A stretch of 64,000 bases of DNA from Paenibacillus sp. JJ-100 (GCF_948329825.1 NZ_CAOJCM010000010.1:45135-109134), one strand, 5' to 3'. Positions 1 to 8,560 are shown, numbered from the stretch's first letter. Program-made: numbers and translations. Notes: generated by a model from the sequence alone, not told the origin.

Positions 1-209
1 CGATTCGTGAATATACGATTCGTTTGAATGATCTGGAAAACCAAGGCGATGAAGTATTGCGTAACTGTATCAAGAATCTCTTCGCTACAGTGTCTGATCC
101 GATTGAATTGATTAAGCGCAAAGAGATCTACGAACGTCTTGAGACAACAACGGATGCTTGCGAGCATGTTGCGAACGTTCTTGAATCCATCATCATGCGT
201 AATTCTTAA
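1..209 (+). CDS. DUF47 (PhoU-like) Pit accessory protein, 3' end only
   Basis: This is the C-terminal part of a gene that enters from the left edge; the reading frame is open from base 3 and ends at 209. The visible 69 or so residues are mostly charged helix, with a final helix containing a DACEHVANVLE stretch, as in the DUF47/PhoU-like proteins that sit directly before Pit phosphate transporters in Bacilli. The stop lies 14 bases before the pit start with a clear AAGGAG site between them, so the two are almost certainly one operon. The probable role is modulation of the neighbouring transporter, known only from family context. A TTG at 24 is not the real start. Confidence 0.8.
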   Translation, partial: IREYTIRLNDLENQGDEVLRNCIKNLFATVSDPIELIKRKEIYERLETTTDACEHVANVLESIIMRNS

Positions 210-223
210 GGAGCCAGAGAATA

Positions 224-1213
224 ATGGAAACAACGATTTGGGTATTAGGTATAGTCGTCTTCCTGGCACTGGCGTTTGACTTCATCAACGGTTTTCACGA
301 CACGGCTAATGCCATTGCAACTTCGGTATCCACGCGTGCACTGACGCCGCGCCGCGCCATTATTTTGGCAGCTGTGATGAACTTTGTCGGTGCGATGATG
401 TTTACGGGCGTTGCGAAGACTATTGGGGGGAGTGTAACAGACCCCACCAAGCTCGATAACGGGGTGCAGGTCGTCATCGTCACCTTGATTGCCGCGATCA
501 TATGGAATTTGGTGACCTGGTGGTTCGGGATTCCTTCTTCCTCTTCACATGCGTTGATCGGAGCCCTCGCGGGTGCTGTGTTTGTTGGAGCAGGATCTGA
601 CAAATTAAAATGGAGCGGATTCACAGATATCGTGGCAGGTCTGCTGTTATCACCTCTGATTGCTTTTGCCATAGGTTATATCGTGATGATTATTCTTAAA
701 TATGTGTTTGCCAAGCGCAGTCCACATAACGTGAATAAGGGTTTCCGTACAATGCAGATCTTCACGGCAGCACTACAGGCGTTCACTCACGGTACCAATG
801 ATGCACAGAAGGCGATGGGGATCATTACATTTGCGCTCGTTGCAGCCAAAGTACAGGATAATCTGGATGTGCCGCTATGGGTTAAAATTTCTGCTGCGAC
901 AGCTATGGCATTGGGAACATCGGTTGGTGGATGGAAGATCATCAAAACGATGGGAACTAAAATTTTCAAAATCGAACCGATTAACGGCTTTGCTGCCGAT
1001 TTTTCTGCTGCATCCGTTATTTTCTCAGCAACATTGTTGCATCTTCCGGTGAGTACAACACATGCGATCACATCCGCGATTCTGGGGGTAGGTTCGGCTA
1101 AACGTTTCTCAGCTGTTAAATGGGGAGTTGCTGGACGTATTGTTGTGACATGGTTCATTACGATTCCAATCACGGCTGTACTTGCTGGGCTGCTTTACTG
1201 GATTATTTACTAA
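224..1213 (+). CDS. pit: Low-affinity inorganic phosphate transporter (PiT family)
   Basis: A 329-residue integral membrane protein that imports phosphate, normally as a metal-phosphate complex driven by the proton gradient. The two inverted PiT signatures are both present: GFHDTANA at residues 23-30 and HGTNDAQK at 189-196, each at the start of one half of the internally duplicated fold. About ten hydrophobic segments are visible, and the length is normal for Bacillus Pit. The start ATG at 224 has a good AAGGAG site. It is the second gene of an operon with the DUF47 protein. No Pho-box-like repeat can be judged because the promoter lies outside the window. Confidence 0.95.
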   Translation: METTIWVLGIVVFLALAFDFINGFHDTANAIATSVSTRALTPRRAIILAAVMNFVGAMMFTGVAKTIGGSVTDPTKLDNGVQVVIVTLIAAIIWNLVTWWFGIPSSSSHALIGALAGAVFVGAGSDKLKWSGFTDIVAGLLLSPLIAFAIGYIVMIILKYVFAKRSPHNVNKGFRTMQIFTAALQAFTHGTNDAQKAMGIITFALVAAKVQDNLDVPLWVKISAATAMALGTSVGGWKIIKTMGTKIFKIEPINGFAADFSAASVIFSATLLHLPVSTTHAITSAILGVGSAKRFSAVKWGVAGRIVVTWFITIPITAVLAGLLYWIIY

Positions 1214-1302
1214 AAAAGTTGTCAACAACCGAGTCAAGCACGTCGCTAGAAAATAGGCACGTACGATAAAGACCTGTTTATAACGATGTGAATATCGGGA
1301 TA

Positions 1303-1435
1303 TGTGGACAATTAATCAATGATAAGTAGAATTGCCTGTGCATGAATGTGTGGACAGGCTGAATATGTGGATAGCCATCCGTGGAATGATAAACCAAAAG
1401 AAATAATTCCTGTGGATACAGGGGACTGTGGATAG
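1303..1435 (+). promoter_or_regulatory. Cluster of five DnaA-box-like 9-mers
   Basis: Five copies of TGTGGA(T/C)AN lie in the same orientation at 1303-1311 (TGTGGACAA), 1349-1357 (TGTGGACAG), 1366-1374 (TGTGGATAG), 1411-1419 (TGTGGATAC) and 1427-1435 (TGTGGATAG). The consensus DnaA box read in this direction is TGTGGATAA. They occupy the gap between pit and corA and precede the pit terminator. A sixth TGTGGATA lies on the other strand near 2643-2650. Binding by DnaA is inferred. Confidence 0.5.
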
Positions 1436-1446
1436 GGAAATGAGAG

Positions 1447-1470
1447 AAGCCAACCAGATTGGCTTTTTTT
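1447..1470 (+). terminator. Rho-independent terminator in the pit-corA gap
   Basis: AAGCCAA, loop CCAGA, TTGGCTT, followed by a run of T. It lies 234 bases after the pit stop, immediately before the corA promoter, so the pit transcript would include the DnaA-box-like cluster. Confidence 0.8.
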
Positions 1471-1493
1471 GTTTTCACGCCAAGTAAACTGAT

Positions 1494-1521
1494 TTTACCG
1501 GGATGTTGTATGTTATATAAT
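1494..1521 (+). promoter_or_regulatory. Likely sigma-A promoter of corA
   Basis: TTTACC at 1494-1499 and a perfect TATAAT at 1516-1521 are separated by 16 bases, and lie 40 bases before the corA start. No Mg2+ riboswitch is recognisable in the short leader. Confidence 0.55.
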
Positions 1522-1560
1522 GGGGGAACATCGATAAGAGACAAGGACGTGGTCTGATCC

Positions 1561-2520
1561 ATGATTCGTACACTTGCCATTACCCGGGAGCACCAAGTCA
1601 CTGTAAACATGCCACTTGAGCAGCTTGACCTAAAAGATTATGCATGGGTATGGGCAGATTTCAACCAGCCTACAGAAGAAGAGAGCCAGCTGCTGGACAC
1701 CTATTTTCATTTTCATCCGCTTGCGATTGAAGACTGTCTACATGTATTGCAGCGGCCCAAATTGGATTATTATGAAAATTTGCAGTTTCTCGTGTTACAT
1801 GCGCTTCATCCGGTCACGCTCGAGGCAGAGGAAGTAGATCTGTTTTTGGGGCAGAATTTTCTAGTATCTTATCATCATGGACCATTGGAAGAAGTAGACG
1901 AGGCCTGGGAACGACTGTTGAAACATGCTCATGAACGCACGGTCTGGGCAAGAGGACCGGTTGCAGCAGCCTATACATTGATGGATAAACTGGTTGATCA
2001 TTATTTTCCGGCGCTATTTGCCATTGAGGATGAGCTGGCTGAACTGGAGAATCGCGGTGGTCAGGAATCGGTGGAAGAACTGATGAATCAGGTGTTCGAC
2101 TTGCGTAGTCGACTCCTAAAATTAAGGCGCACTGTCGTTCCGATGCGTGATCTGCTCTACCGAGTCATCAATTCGCAGCATGTGCAGCGAACAGGGGAAC
2201 ATACCGCGTATTTTACAGATATTTATGATCATCTACTCAAACTGACGGACATGATCGAAGCGGATCGCGAGATGACCTCAGATCTTCGCGACAGCTATAT
2301 CTCGCTGAACTCGAACCGGATGAATCAGATTATGAAGACATTGACGGTGATTACAACGGTATTTATGCCACTGACCTTGATAGCAGGTATCTATGGCATG
2401 AATTTCGCTTATATGCCGGAGCTTCAGTGGAAATATGGATATGCCGCTGTCTTGTTGCTAATGTTTGTTCTTGGTGGATGTATGGTTGCTTGGTTTGTGA
2501 AGCGTGGCTGGTTTAAGTGA
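1561..2520 (+). CDS. corA: CorA-family magnesium/cobalt channel
   Basis: A 319-residue CorA-type divalent cation channel. The N-terminal two thirds is soluble and helical (the cytosolic funnel). Two transmembrane helices occupy the C-terminal end, and the pore signature YGMNF is at residues 278-282, followed by a short loop with MPEL and the second helix, ending in a basic tail. Length and topology are normal for pentameric CorA proteins. It has its own promoter and is transcribed alone, converging on the alkylation repair gene downstream. Choice among Mg2+, Co2+ and other ions cannot be made from sequence. Confidence 0.93.
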   Translation: MIRTLAITREHQVTVNMPLEQLDLKDYAWVWADFNQPTEEESQLLDTYFHFHPLAIEDCLHVLQRPKLDYYENLQFLVLHALHPVTLEAEEVDLFLGQNFLVSYHHGPLEEVDEAWERLLKHAHERTVWARGPVAAAYTLMDKLVDHYFPALFAIEDELAELENRGGQESVEELMNQVFDLRSRLLKLRRTVVPMRDLLYRVINSQHVQRTGEHTAYFTDIYDHLLKLTDMIEADREMTSDLRDSYISLNSNRMNQIMKTLTVITTVFMPLTLIAGIYGMNFAYMPELQWKYGYAAVLLLMFVLGGCMVAWFVKRGWFK

Positions 2521-2540
2521 ACAGGATGTAAGATCATATC

Positions 2541-2598
2541 AAAGGCCGTCTGGCAAACCTTGCGGGCAAATGCTCGAAGGGGTTGCCTGGCGGCCTTT
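2541..2598. terminator. Long hairpin between convergent corA and alkylation repair gene
   Basis: AAAGGCCGTCTGGCAAACC at 2541-2559 pairs imperfectly with GGTTGCCTGGCGGCCTTT at 2581-2598. There is no long T-run, but the AAA/TTT ends and the position between convergent genes suggest a bidirectional terminator. Confidence 0.55.
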
Positions 2599-2725
2599 GC
2601 TGACGAGTACAGAAGTACAGCTACTTCTTCATTTCCTGCATCTATCCACATGTGCATAAGTGATTCGTTCGTATGACTTGTACACAGGTCAAAACACAGA
2701 CCAAGTGAGTCACATCCTCAAGATA

Positions 2726-3814
2726 TTAGTCTACCTTTAGAACGAAAGAAACGCTTTCTGTCTCCTGTCCATTGACAACGATTGTAAGTGAATGCAGACC
2801 TGCGTAATATTTACGCGTCGTTATCGGTTTGAATGATTGTTTTGTTCTGACGGTGCTGCGGCCTTCGGGATACATTTTGTCAGAGCACTTAAAGCGTTTG
2901 GGTGCTTGTTTGCCGTTAGCCTTCATATAACCTATCTCGTATTCAATTCTCAGCATCTGCGGTTCACCACTACGATTGACCACATCGAATGAAAAATGAA
3001 GATCCTCACCTGTGACCAGTTGATCCTGTTCCAGCTTCATATTCTCAATATGAACAGCTTCCTGCTTGTGGTAACCGAACAAGCTCAGTGCAGCGGGATG
3101 TCCTTTCTTCAGTAACGAACGACTTGCATGCCGGATGATCCAGTCGGTATGGGGATGCTGACCTTGCCATACTTGAGCGAGATCAAGAACAAGATTGGGA
3201 TGATCCTTGGAGATATCGTTTAGATGATTGGCTACACTTTTTCGTACATAGAGAGACTCGTCTTGTCGCAACGCATACAGAATCGGAAGCACTGGCGTAG
3301 GATCAACTATGAACTCTCCGAGTTTGGCTCCCCAAGGCAAACGAGGGCGACTACCTTCGCTGGCAAGTCTGCGAATATGTTCATCATGACTCTTCGTCCA
3401 TTCCATTAAATATTTTATTGTCTGGTTTGGATAACGCTGAATGAACGGCCGCACCGCGAACTCGGAACTAGAATAAGGTGTAAATACGGTAAGATACCTC
3501 ATCGACAGCTCGTACCTTTCTGGTGCAAGCCCATTCAATTCAATGAAATCAGGCACAAAAAGATACTCAACACCTCGCAGCTGAGGCGCTGCCTGCTCAA
3601 GGATATGTAATGCTTTTTCATAGTCCGCTGGCAGTGCTCGGGTCAAAGATTCTGTAATTCGGCGAATCCTTGCCTTGAACTCCAGCGCTTCCCAGCCTTC
3701 AGCAAACACCAGTTCCTTGAATTGCTGCGTATTGAACTCAGGATAGAATTGACGCATCTGATCACCGATCCGATCAATGAGTACCGGTGTATATTTGTCT
3801 TTGAACAGTTCCAT
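2726..3814 (-). CDS. AlkC/YhaZ-like DNA alkylation repair protein
   Basis: A 362-residue protein of the HEAT-like-repeat DNA glycosylase superfamily, which removes positively charged alkylated bases without flipping them. The central region has the conserved stretch RRLASEGSRPRLPW at residues 148-161, followed by helical repeats (for example SLYVRKSVANHLND at 187-200). From about residue 255 the protein changes to a beta-rich segment (LEQDQLVTGEDLHFSFDVVN onward), matching the C-terminal Ig-like domain known in AlkC proteins that excise 3-methylcytosine. Length fits YhaZ of B. subtilis. It stands alone, convergent with corA. The AlkC rather than AlkD assignment rests on the Ig-like tail and is fairly secure; substrate range is inferred. 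Confidence 0.85.
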   Translation of the reverse strand: MELFKDKYTPVLIDRIGDQMRQFYPEFNTQQFKELVFAEGWEALEFKARIRRITESLTRALPADYEKALHILEQAAPQLRGVEYLFVPDFIELNGLAPERYELSMRYLTVFTPYSSSEFAVRPFIQRYPNQTIKYLMEWTKSHDEHIRRLASEGSRPRLPWGAKLGEFIVDPTPVLPILYALRQDESLYVRKSVANHLNDISKDHPNLVLDLAQVWQGQHPHTDWIIRHASRSLLKKGHPAALSLFGYHKQEAVHIENMKLEQDQLVTGEDLHFSFDVVNRSGEPQMLRIEYEIGYMKANGKQAPKRFKCSDKMYPEGRSTVRTKQSFKPITTRKYYAGLHSLTIVVNGQETESVSFVLKVD

Positions 3815-3960
3815 AGCCGCCTCCTTTATGTATTCATCTAGTATACCTTATTTTGTAGGTTTAAGAACATAAGTTCTCAAAAAATTACTTAATATAATAT
3901 GAACGTAGAATGCCGCTCATAGTGGAGATGGGGGATGTAATTGGTACTCGAAAAAGGGTT

Positions 3961-3990
3961 AAGGCACCCACCTTTGCCAAGGGAGTGCCT
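3961..3990 (-). terminator. Terminator of the basic-tail protein gene
   Basis: On the minus strand AGGCACTCCC and GGGTGCCT form a stem around CTTGGCAAAGGT, followed by TAACCCTTTTT. It sits just after the stop of the minus-strand gene ending at 3999. Confidence 0.6.
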
Positions 3991-3998
3991 GAATCAAA

Positions 3999-4631
3999 TT
4001 AGCTTTTGCGTCTTTTGGGACGTGGTTTAGCGGATGCCGCTTTTCGGCGGGATGGAGTCGAGGTGCGTTTGCGCTGCGTGCCCGTTGTTTTTTTTCGGCG
4101 TTTGCGTGGTCTAGGTTGCGAATATTCTTCATAGTCCGCGTCAGCCTCAGTGCTGGTCTTTTTGTTTTTTCCAAAAGGCAGAATGCCCATCACGAGCTTC
4201 ATCATCGGAGCCATCTGTTGAATACCACCAACGACTTTTTGCATTTTGGCAACACCGTTCATGATGCCGTCAATGCCGCCAAAGCGGTCAATCATGCCTT
4301 TAAGTTCACTCAGATTGGCAAGAGAGAAGCCTGAGCTGCCTGAGGAAGCAGAGGCTGGGGCTGGAACAACAGAAGAAACGGGAACACCACTTCCATAGAT
4401 GTCTCCGCCGGATACACCTTGCCCATAAGGCACTAGACCAGATGCTTCAACTTCAGCTAAGCCCGGATATTGCGAATCAACACCTGGGTATATCGGCTGG
4501 ATCTGGGTCTCATTTAAAGAGCGCGGGACACTTCCGTACGGTGCATAGGCCGAGGTGCGTGCCTGCCGATGACCATGAGAAACCGGACGTTGCCGTGTCC
4601 CTGGCTGACGATGGTAATAATGCTGTGGCAT
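3999..4631 (-). CDS. Hypothetical protein with proline/glycine-rich N-terminus and very basic tail
   Basis: 210 residues, not recognised with certainty. Residues 1-100 are low complexity (Pro, Gly, Tyr, Ser). Residues about 105-155 form the only ordered-looking block, an amphipathic helical pair with GGIDGIMNGVAKMQKVV and QQMAPMMKLVMGILPFG; similar short blocks occur in YqfQ/VrrA-type Bacillus proteins, some linked to spores. Residues 165-210 are extremely rich in Arg and Lys (PRPRKRRKK, KPRPKRRKS), as in nucleic-acid-binding tails. The ATG at 4631 has a good AAAAGGAA site. The gene is single. A spore or nucleoid role is speculation. Confidence 0.7.
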   Translation of the reverse strand: MPQHYYHRQPGTRQRPVSHGHRQARTSAYAPYGSVPRSLNETQIQPIYPGVDSQYPGLAEVEASGLVPYGQGVSGGDIYGSGVPVSSVVPAPASASSGSSGFSLANLSELKGMIDRFGGIDGIMNGVAKMQKVVGGIQQMAPMMKLVMGILPFGKNKKTSTEADADYEEYSQPRPRKRRKKTTGTQRKRTSTPSRRKAASAKPRPKRRKS

Positions 4632-5128
4632 GAACGATCACGTTCCTTTTATATTAGATTTTCGGAATTGCGTTCCACCACAGATTCCCGACTTCCATTC
4701 CATTTGAAAATCAATTGGGTAAGATACGGCAATAACAAGCAGGGTGGAACTCCTTTTCCTATACTGTATGTCATTCGCGGAGAGGCGGCGTAGGCGAGTG
4801 TCATGGGAAACGGGATATTTGCGGATTTGGGCGCGGGTCACGCCAGAGTATACGGAAGAGGTTTTAGGAAGAAAAATGAAGTTTGGACATAAAATTGTAA
4901 CAATTAAAGAGGATGAAATTCTGAATAAATAAAAGGTTTTTTTTACCACTAAAGGATAGGATCAAGCCATATTCCTTCTGGATGTCCACCGGGGAAGGAC
5001 AATAGTGCTATATGTAAGCGGTAACATGTGTTTTTGTTCTGTAGTGCGTGAAATCGTTAACGCTTGAAATACCAACTCAGGATAGGTACAATGTAGGTAC
5101 ACAGTAACCGCTAGGGGATGATAATAAA
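4632..5128. other. 497-base gap; holds the yerC promoter
   Basis: Apart from the promoter at 5064-5092 no convincing gene was found. A plus-strand frame at 4744-4932 (GTG start, 62 codons, or ATG at 4768) ends in a plausible polar stretch HKIVTIKEDEILNK but lacks a good ribosome site and its first half is unlike normal coding sequence, so it is not called. Confidence 0.5.
5064..5092 (+). promoter_or_regulatory. Sigma-A promoter of yerC-cbiX
   Basis: TTGAAA at 5064-5069 and TACAAT at 5087-5092 with a 17-base spacer, 37 bases before the yerC start. Confidence 0.65.
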
Positions 5129-5419
5129 ATGCAGCTGAAAAAGCTAAATGATAAAAGCATAGAACAATTATTTGAGGCCATCCTGACACTGAAGGATATT
5201 GAGGAGTGTTACGTCTTTTTTGATGACCTCTGCACCGTGAATGAGATTCAATCCATGTCCCAGCGGCTGGAAGTAGCACGTATGCTTGGCAAAGGAAACA
5301 CTTACAACCAGATCGAAGCAGAGACAGGTGCGAGCACAGCTACGATATCACGTGTTAAGCGTTGTCTGAATTACGGTAATGACGGTTATAAAATGACGCT
5401 GGAACGCCTGGGGCGCTAA
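5129..5419 (+). CDS. yerC: YerC/YecD family TrpR-like DNA-binding protein
   Basis: A 96-residue all-helical protein of the TrpR superfamily. The helix-turn-helix spans about residues 56-80 (GNTYNQIEAETGASTATISR), preceded by the family hallmark ELxxF-type helices and NEIQSMSQRLEVARML. YerC-type proteins are conserved in Firmicutes as transcription regulators whose effector is not established; no tryptophan genes are nearby. The start ATG at 5129 follows AGGGGATG. Only 3 bases separate its stop from the chelatase start, so the two are cotranscribed. Confidence 0.92.
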   Translation: MQLKKLNDKSIEQLFEAILTLKDIEECYVFFDDLCTVNEIQSMSQRLEVARMLGKGNTYNQIEAETGASTATISRVKRCLNYGNDGYKMTLERLGR

Positions 5420-5422
5420 TTC

Positions 5423-6196
5423 ATGAAGAAGCCGGGTGTACTCATCATAAGTCACGGTTCTCAGGAGAAGACCTGGGTAGAATCCGTCGATGACGCGATT
5501 TCCCGGTTGAATCTGCCTGACCCGTTACCTGTTGAAGCCGGATTTCTGGAATTGGTGGAGGGGCGTCTGATCCAGGACGGTATTAACCGACTGGAGGCTC
5601 AAGGCGTAACCGATCTGTTGGTCGTGCCCCTGTTTGTTTCCTCAGGTAGTACCCATGTGGATGAGATAGAATATGCTATTGGGGCCAAGGATGCGCCTGA
5701 ACGTGAAACCGATCTCGAACCATTCGAGGTGAAGGCTCGGGTTCATTTTGGTTATCCAGTGGACAATGATCCTGATATTGCTGTTATGGTATGGGACAAG
5801 GTACGTTCACTATCGAAGCAACCTGAGCAGGAAACTATTTTGCTTATCGGACACGGCAGTATCCATGATGGATTCCGCCAGCGCTGGGAAGCAGGCATAT
5901 CCTCTCTCGCAGAACGAGTGAGACAAATCAGTGGAGTTGCTCACACCGACTATGCGTTGCTGAATCCGGATAGTGTATCTGACAAGGTGAAATACTGGAG
6001 CCAGGAGCGAGAATGCCGCGTAATTGTGGCGCCGCTGTTTTTGAGTGCCGGTTATTTTACGCAGCGTGCCATTCCAGGTCGTCTTAAGGATCTGCAATAC
6101 GCATACAGCGGGGAAACATTGTTGCCTCATCCTCTGCTAGGTCAGTGGCTGGAGCGGCAGATTTACTTTTTGCTGGAGCAGTGTAACAAGGCGTAG
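5423..6196 (+). CDS. CbiX-type sirohydrochlorin chelatase, two tandem domains
   Basis: 257 residues made of two CbiX-like halves. The first has the metal-ligand motif SHGS (His11) with STHVDEI (His78), the second has LLIGHGS (His144) followed by a degenerate partner region. Members insert Co2+ or Fe2+ into sirohydrochlorin, for cobalamin or siroheme, in the cytosol; others in this superfamily have unknown substrates. No siroheme or cobalamin genes are in the window, so metal and pathway are open. It directly follows yerC (3-base gap), and a strong terminator follows at 6254. Confidence 0.85.
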   Translation: MKKPGVLIISHGSQEKTWVESVDDAISRLNLPDPLPVEAGFLELVEGRLIQDGINRLEAQGVTDLLVVPLFVSSGSTHVDEIEYAIGAKDAPERETDLEPFEVKARVHFGYPVDNDPDIAVMVWDKVRSLSKQPEQETILLIGHGSIHDGFRQRWEAGISSLAERVRQISGVAHTDYALLNPDSVSDKVKYWSQERECRVIVAPLFLSAGYFTQRAIPGRLKDLQYAYSGETLLPHPLLGQWLERQIYFLLEQCNKA

Positions 6197-6253
6197 ATGG
6201 AAGGATTCATGGAGTTGTTCTATGATTCTAACTAAACGTATTCTAAATAACGT

Positions 6254-6281
6254 AAAACCACGTCAATTGACGTGGTTTTTT
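6254..6281. terminator. Bidirectional terminator
   Basis: AAAACCACGTCAA and TTGACGTGGTTTTT form a near-perfect stem with A-run and T-run on opposite sides, between the convergent chelatase and NLP genes. Confidence 0.85.
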
Positions 6282-6380
6282 GTGTAATCGCTTCTATTTT
6301 AGAATTAAGTATTCAGAAGCAGTGGTAGCAGGTGTCTGACCAGAATATGAAATTCTTATCTAATTATCTAATCCGACTTA

Positions 6381-7106
6381 TTATCTAAACCATGCTTTGT
6401 TCAGATTGTTCGCAAAGTTGTTATCGTTAAAAGGGACATTGGCACTGCCAAAGTCTGTTGTATTCAGAGCATTGCGGGCTGCTGGAGTGAGGTCTTCCCA
6501 ACCGATAAGAGGCTGAGTTCCTCCAACAACGTTGGTTACACCTAACTCATGGTTGAGCGGCCAGGTGCTATTATATGAGATTTTGGGATGATCACCTTGC
6601 ATATTGCTCGAACTTGGCGTAACGTTGGTGAACTTCCCATGACCAGAATAGGCAATGGACAGCACTTTTGGATTAGCCACGGCCGGGTTGTCTACCCATA
6701 CCACGATGCCCTCCCAGTCATGGCGATGTCCGAGTCCCGGAGAAGGATTGTCTTTAGGAAAGTACCATGCATACATAATCGCCCATACGCCATTATGCCA
6801 AGCGGAACGGGAATAGACTTGACCCAGGTTGGAGCTGCATCCCCCATTGTGTGATCCCGATGTTGCTAGGCCAGCACTGGTGTTGCCCTGTGCATCCACG
6901 GCTGGAAAGGGTACGCAACCATGATAGACTTTCAGGAAAGGCTGAAAACGTTTCGCAGTAATCTGCGTGACTGTCACGGGTGTGACTTCTTGGAAGCCGA
7001 CGACCTGGTCATGATTAATGACGGCTGCTTCTACAACTGTAACCATAGGGAAGGAAGCTAACAAGGCAACCATAAGCATAAGTACAAGTTTCCTGGCTTT
7101 TAACAT
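6381..7106 (-). CDS. Secreted NPP1/NLP-family (necrosis and ethylene-inducing peptide-like) protein
   Basis: 241 residues with a Sec signal peptide (basic start, hydrophobic core at 8-22, cleavage near residue 28 after VEA). The NLP signature heptapeptide GHRHDWE is intact at 126-132, following YAWYFPKD at 112-119. In characterised NLPs an Asp in the FPKD-like position and the His, Asp and Glu of the heptapeptide coordinate the metal needed for membrane damage; here these would be Asp119, His127 or His129, Asp130 and Glu132. Two cysteines (64 and 90) fit the type 1 pattern. NLPs bind plant sphingolipids and lyse eudicot cells, though some are non-toxic. The start has an AAGGAGA site. Single gene, convergent with cbiX. 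Confidence 0.9.
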   Translation of the reverse strand: MLKARKLVLMLMVALLASFPMVTVVEAAVINHDQVVGFQEVTPVTVTQITAKRFQPFLKVYHGCVPFPAVDAQGNTSAGLATSGSHNGGCSSNLGQVYSRSAWHNGVWAIMYAWYFPKDNPSPGLGHRHDWEGIVVWVDNPAVANPKVLSIAYSGHGKFTNVTPSSSNMQGDHPKISYNSTWPLNHELGVTNVVGGTQPLIGWEDLTPAARNALNTTDFGSANVPFNDNNFANNLNKAWFR

Positions 7107-7664
7107 CGTTCAATTCTCCTTTGCAAATGTAGTTGTGTGAAGAAGTATCGATGAGTACATAGAACATCCTGTTGCTTGAATGATATCGGAAAAGTATTGA
7201 ATGTACTTAACTTTTTATGTTGAGATTTGTAAATTTGCTGTATATTTATGTCATATTTATAAATAAGGACAGCCGAACGCAAGAAGATTAATTCCTGTTC
7301 AAGCGGGCAGAATGGGAGATTAGTGGGTTCTTTTGGCAAATAGAAGAATGAAAGATCAGTCTCAAAATGGTCAAAGCCTGTTTATTAGAGTAAGGGCAAG
7401 GGACTTTTCGGGTTAATAATTACGTGGAAATCACTGCTGGAATAGGCTAGGACATCTGTACATTTGATGATATGATAGAAGCAATGGCCGTTGGAATGAG
7501 ACGAAATTCCTCTGGCATAGATATAGATCGAACGAATGATTCGGGCAGAATTAACGGAGATCCAGAATTGTGTTAAGTTATATGATGCCCCTTAATGGAA
7601 GATACAGCGTAAGAGGGTGAGGTCTTTTGGACTCATGGATAATGTGGAATAGGTGGCGTGTCAG
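7107..7664. other. 558-base gap between divergent NLP and dgkB genes
   Basis: AT-rich and without a convincing gene on either strand. It should hold both promoters. A TATGAT-like -10 near 7470-7476 could serve dgkB, but no -35 is clear. A minus-strand frame at 7100-7339 has no ribosome site and reads as non-coding. Confidence 0.4.
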
Positions 7665-8549
7665 ATGAAAAGAGCTCGATTAATATACAATCCGACTTCA
7701 GGCCGGGAAGAAATGAAAAAACGTTTAGCAGATATTTTGCAGCGTTTGGATCAGGGTGGCATTGAGACTTCGTGTCACGCAACAACGGGAGAAGGCGATG
7801 CAACCCGGGAAGCGGAACTGGCGATTGAACGCGGCTATGACATGATTATTGCTGCTGGTGGGGATGGTACATTGTATGAGGTCATTAATGGTATGGCTGA
7901 ACGAGACAATCGTCCTCCGCTGGGTGTATTTCCGCTAGGAACAACGAATGACTTCGCTCGTGCGTTAGGTATTCCAAGACAATGGGAAGATTACGTAGAT
8001 CTGGTCATTCAGCAGCAGACGCGCCCACTTGATCTGGGGAAGGCCAATGATAGGTATTTTATCAACATCGCCGGCGGCGGATCGTTAACCGAGCTAACCT
8101 ATGAAGTGCCGAGTCGTCTGAAAACGATGATCGGGCAACTGGCCTATTATATGAAGGGTATTGAGAAAATGGCAAGCTTGTCCCCGCAGGAATTAATCAT
8201 TCGTGCGAACGGTCAGGAAGAAATTCATGATGAATTCATGCTGTTCCTCATTGCAAATACGAACTCCGTTGGCGGCTTCGAGAAGCTGGCGCCTGGAGCA
8301 ACGATCGATGACGGGCTGTTCGATGTCATCGGTGTACGCAAATGCAACCTGGCCGATATGATTCGTCTCGTTACACTGGCGCTGCGCGGCGAGCATCTGA
8401 ACGACAAGAAGGTCGTGCATTTCCAGACGAATCATGTGGAAGTCACATCGCCGGGCTATGTACAATTGAATCTGGACGGCGAGCTGGGCGGCACACTGCC
8501 AGCAACGTTTACGAATTTAAGGCACCATCTGCAATTGTTCCATCGGTAG
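7665..8549 (+). CDS. dgkB: Diacylglycerol kinase (DgkB family)
   Basis: A 294-residue cytosolic lipid kinase that phosphorylates diacylglycerol to phosphatidic acid, recycling the diacylglycerol released during lipoteichoic acid synthesis. The nucleotide loop AAGGDGTL is at residues 63-70, the start KRARLIYNPTSG is typical, and NLDGE lies near the C-terminus. The ATG at 7665 is chosen because AGGTGG lies 8 bases upstream; a GTG at 7653 overlaps that ribosome site. The protein is very close to B. subtilis DgkB in motif order and length. It is followed by a hairpin terminator and then by rlmCD. Confidence 0.93.
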   Translation: MKRARLIYNPTSGREEMKKRLADILQRLDQGGIETSCHATTGEGDATREAELAIERGYDMIIAAGGDGTLYEVINGMAERDNRPPLGVFPLGTTNDFARALGIPRQWEDYVDLVIQQQTRPLDLGKANDRYFINIAGGGSLTELTYEVPSRLKTMIGQLAYYMKGIEKMASLSPQELIIRANGQEEIHDEFMLFLIANTNSVGGFEKLAPGATIDDGLFDVIGVRKCNLADMIRLVTLALRGEHLNDKKVVHFQTNHVEVTSPGYVQLNLDGELGGTLPATFTNLRHHLQLFHR

Positions 8550-8560
8550 ATCTTCCATCG

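Noticed and set aside
1470..1560. Magnesium riboswitch before corA
   Set aside because: Only about 40 bases separate the promoter from the start codon, too short for an M-box.
4744..4932. Plus-strand 62-codon frame before yerC
   Set aside because: GTG start without a clear ribosome site and a first half unlike coding sequence; only the last 20 codons look plausible.
7100..7339. Minus-strand 79-codon frame upstream of the NLP gene
   Set aside because: It runs through the NLP promoter and ribosome site and has no start signal of its own.
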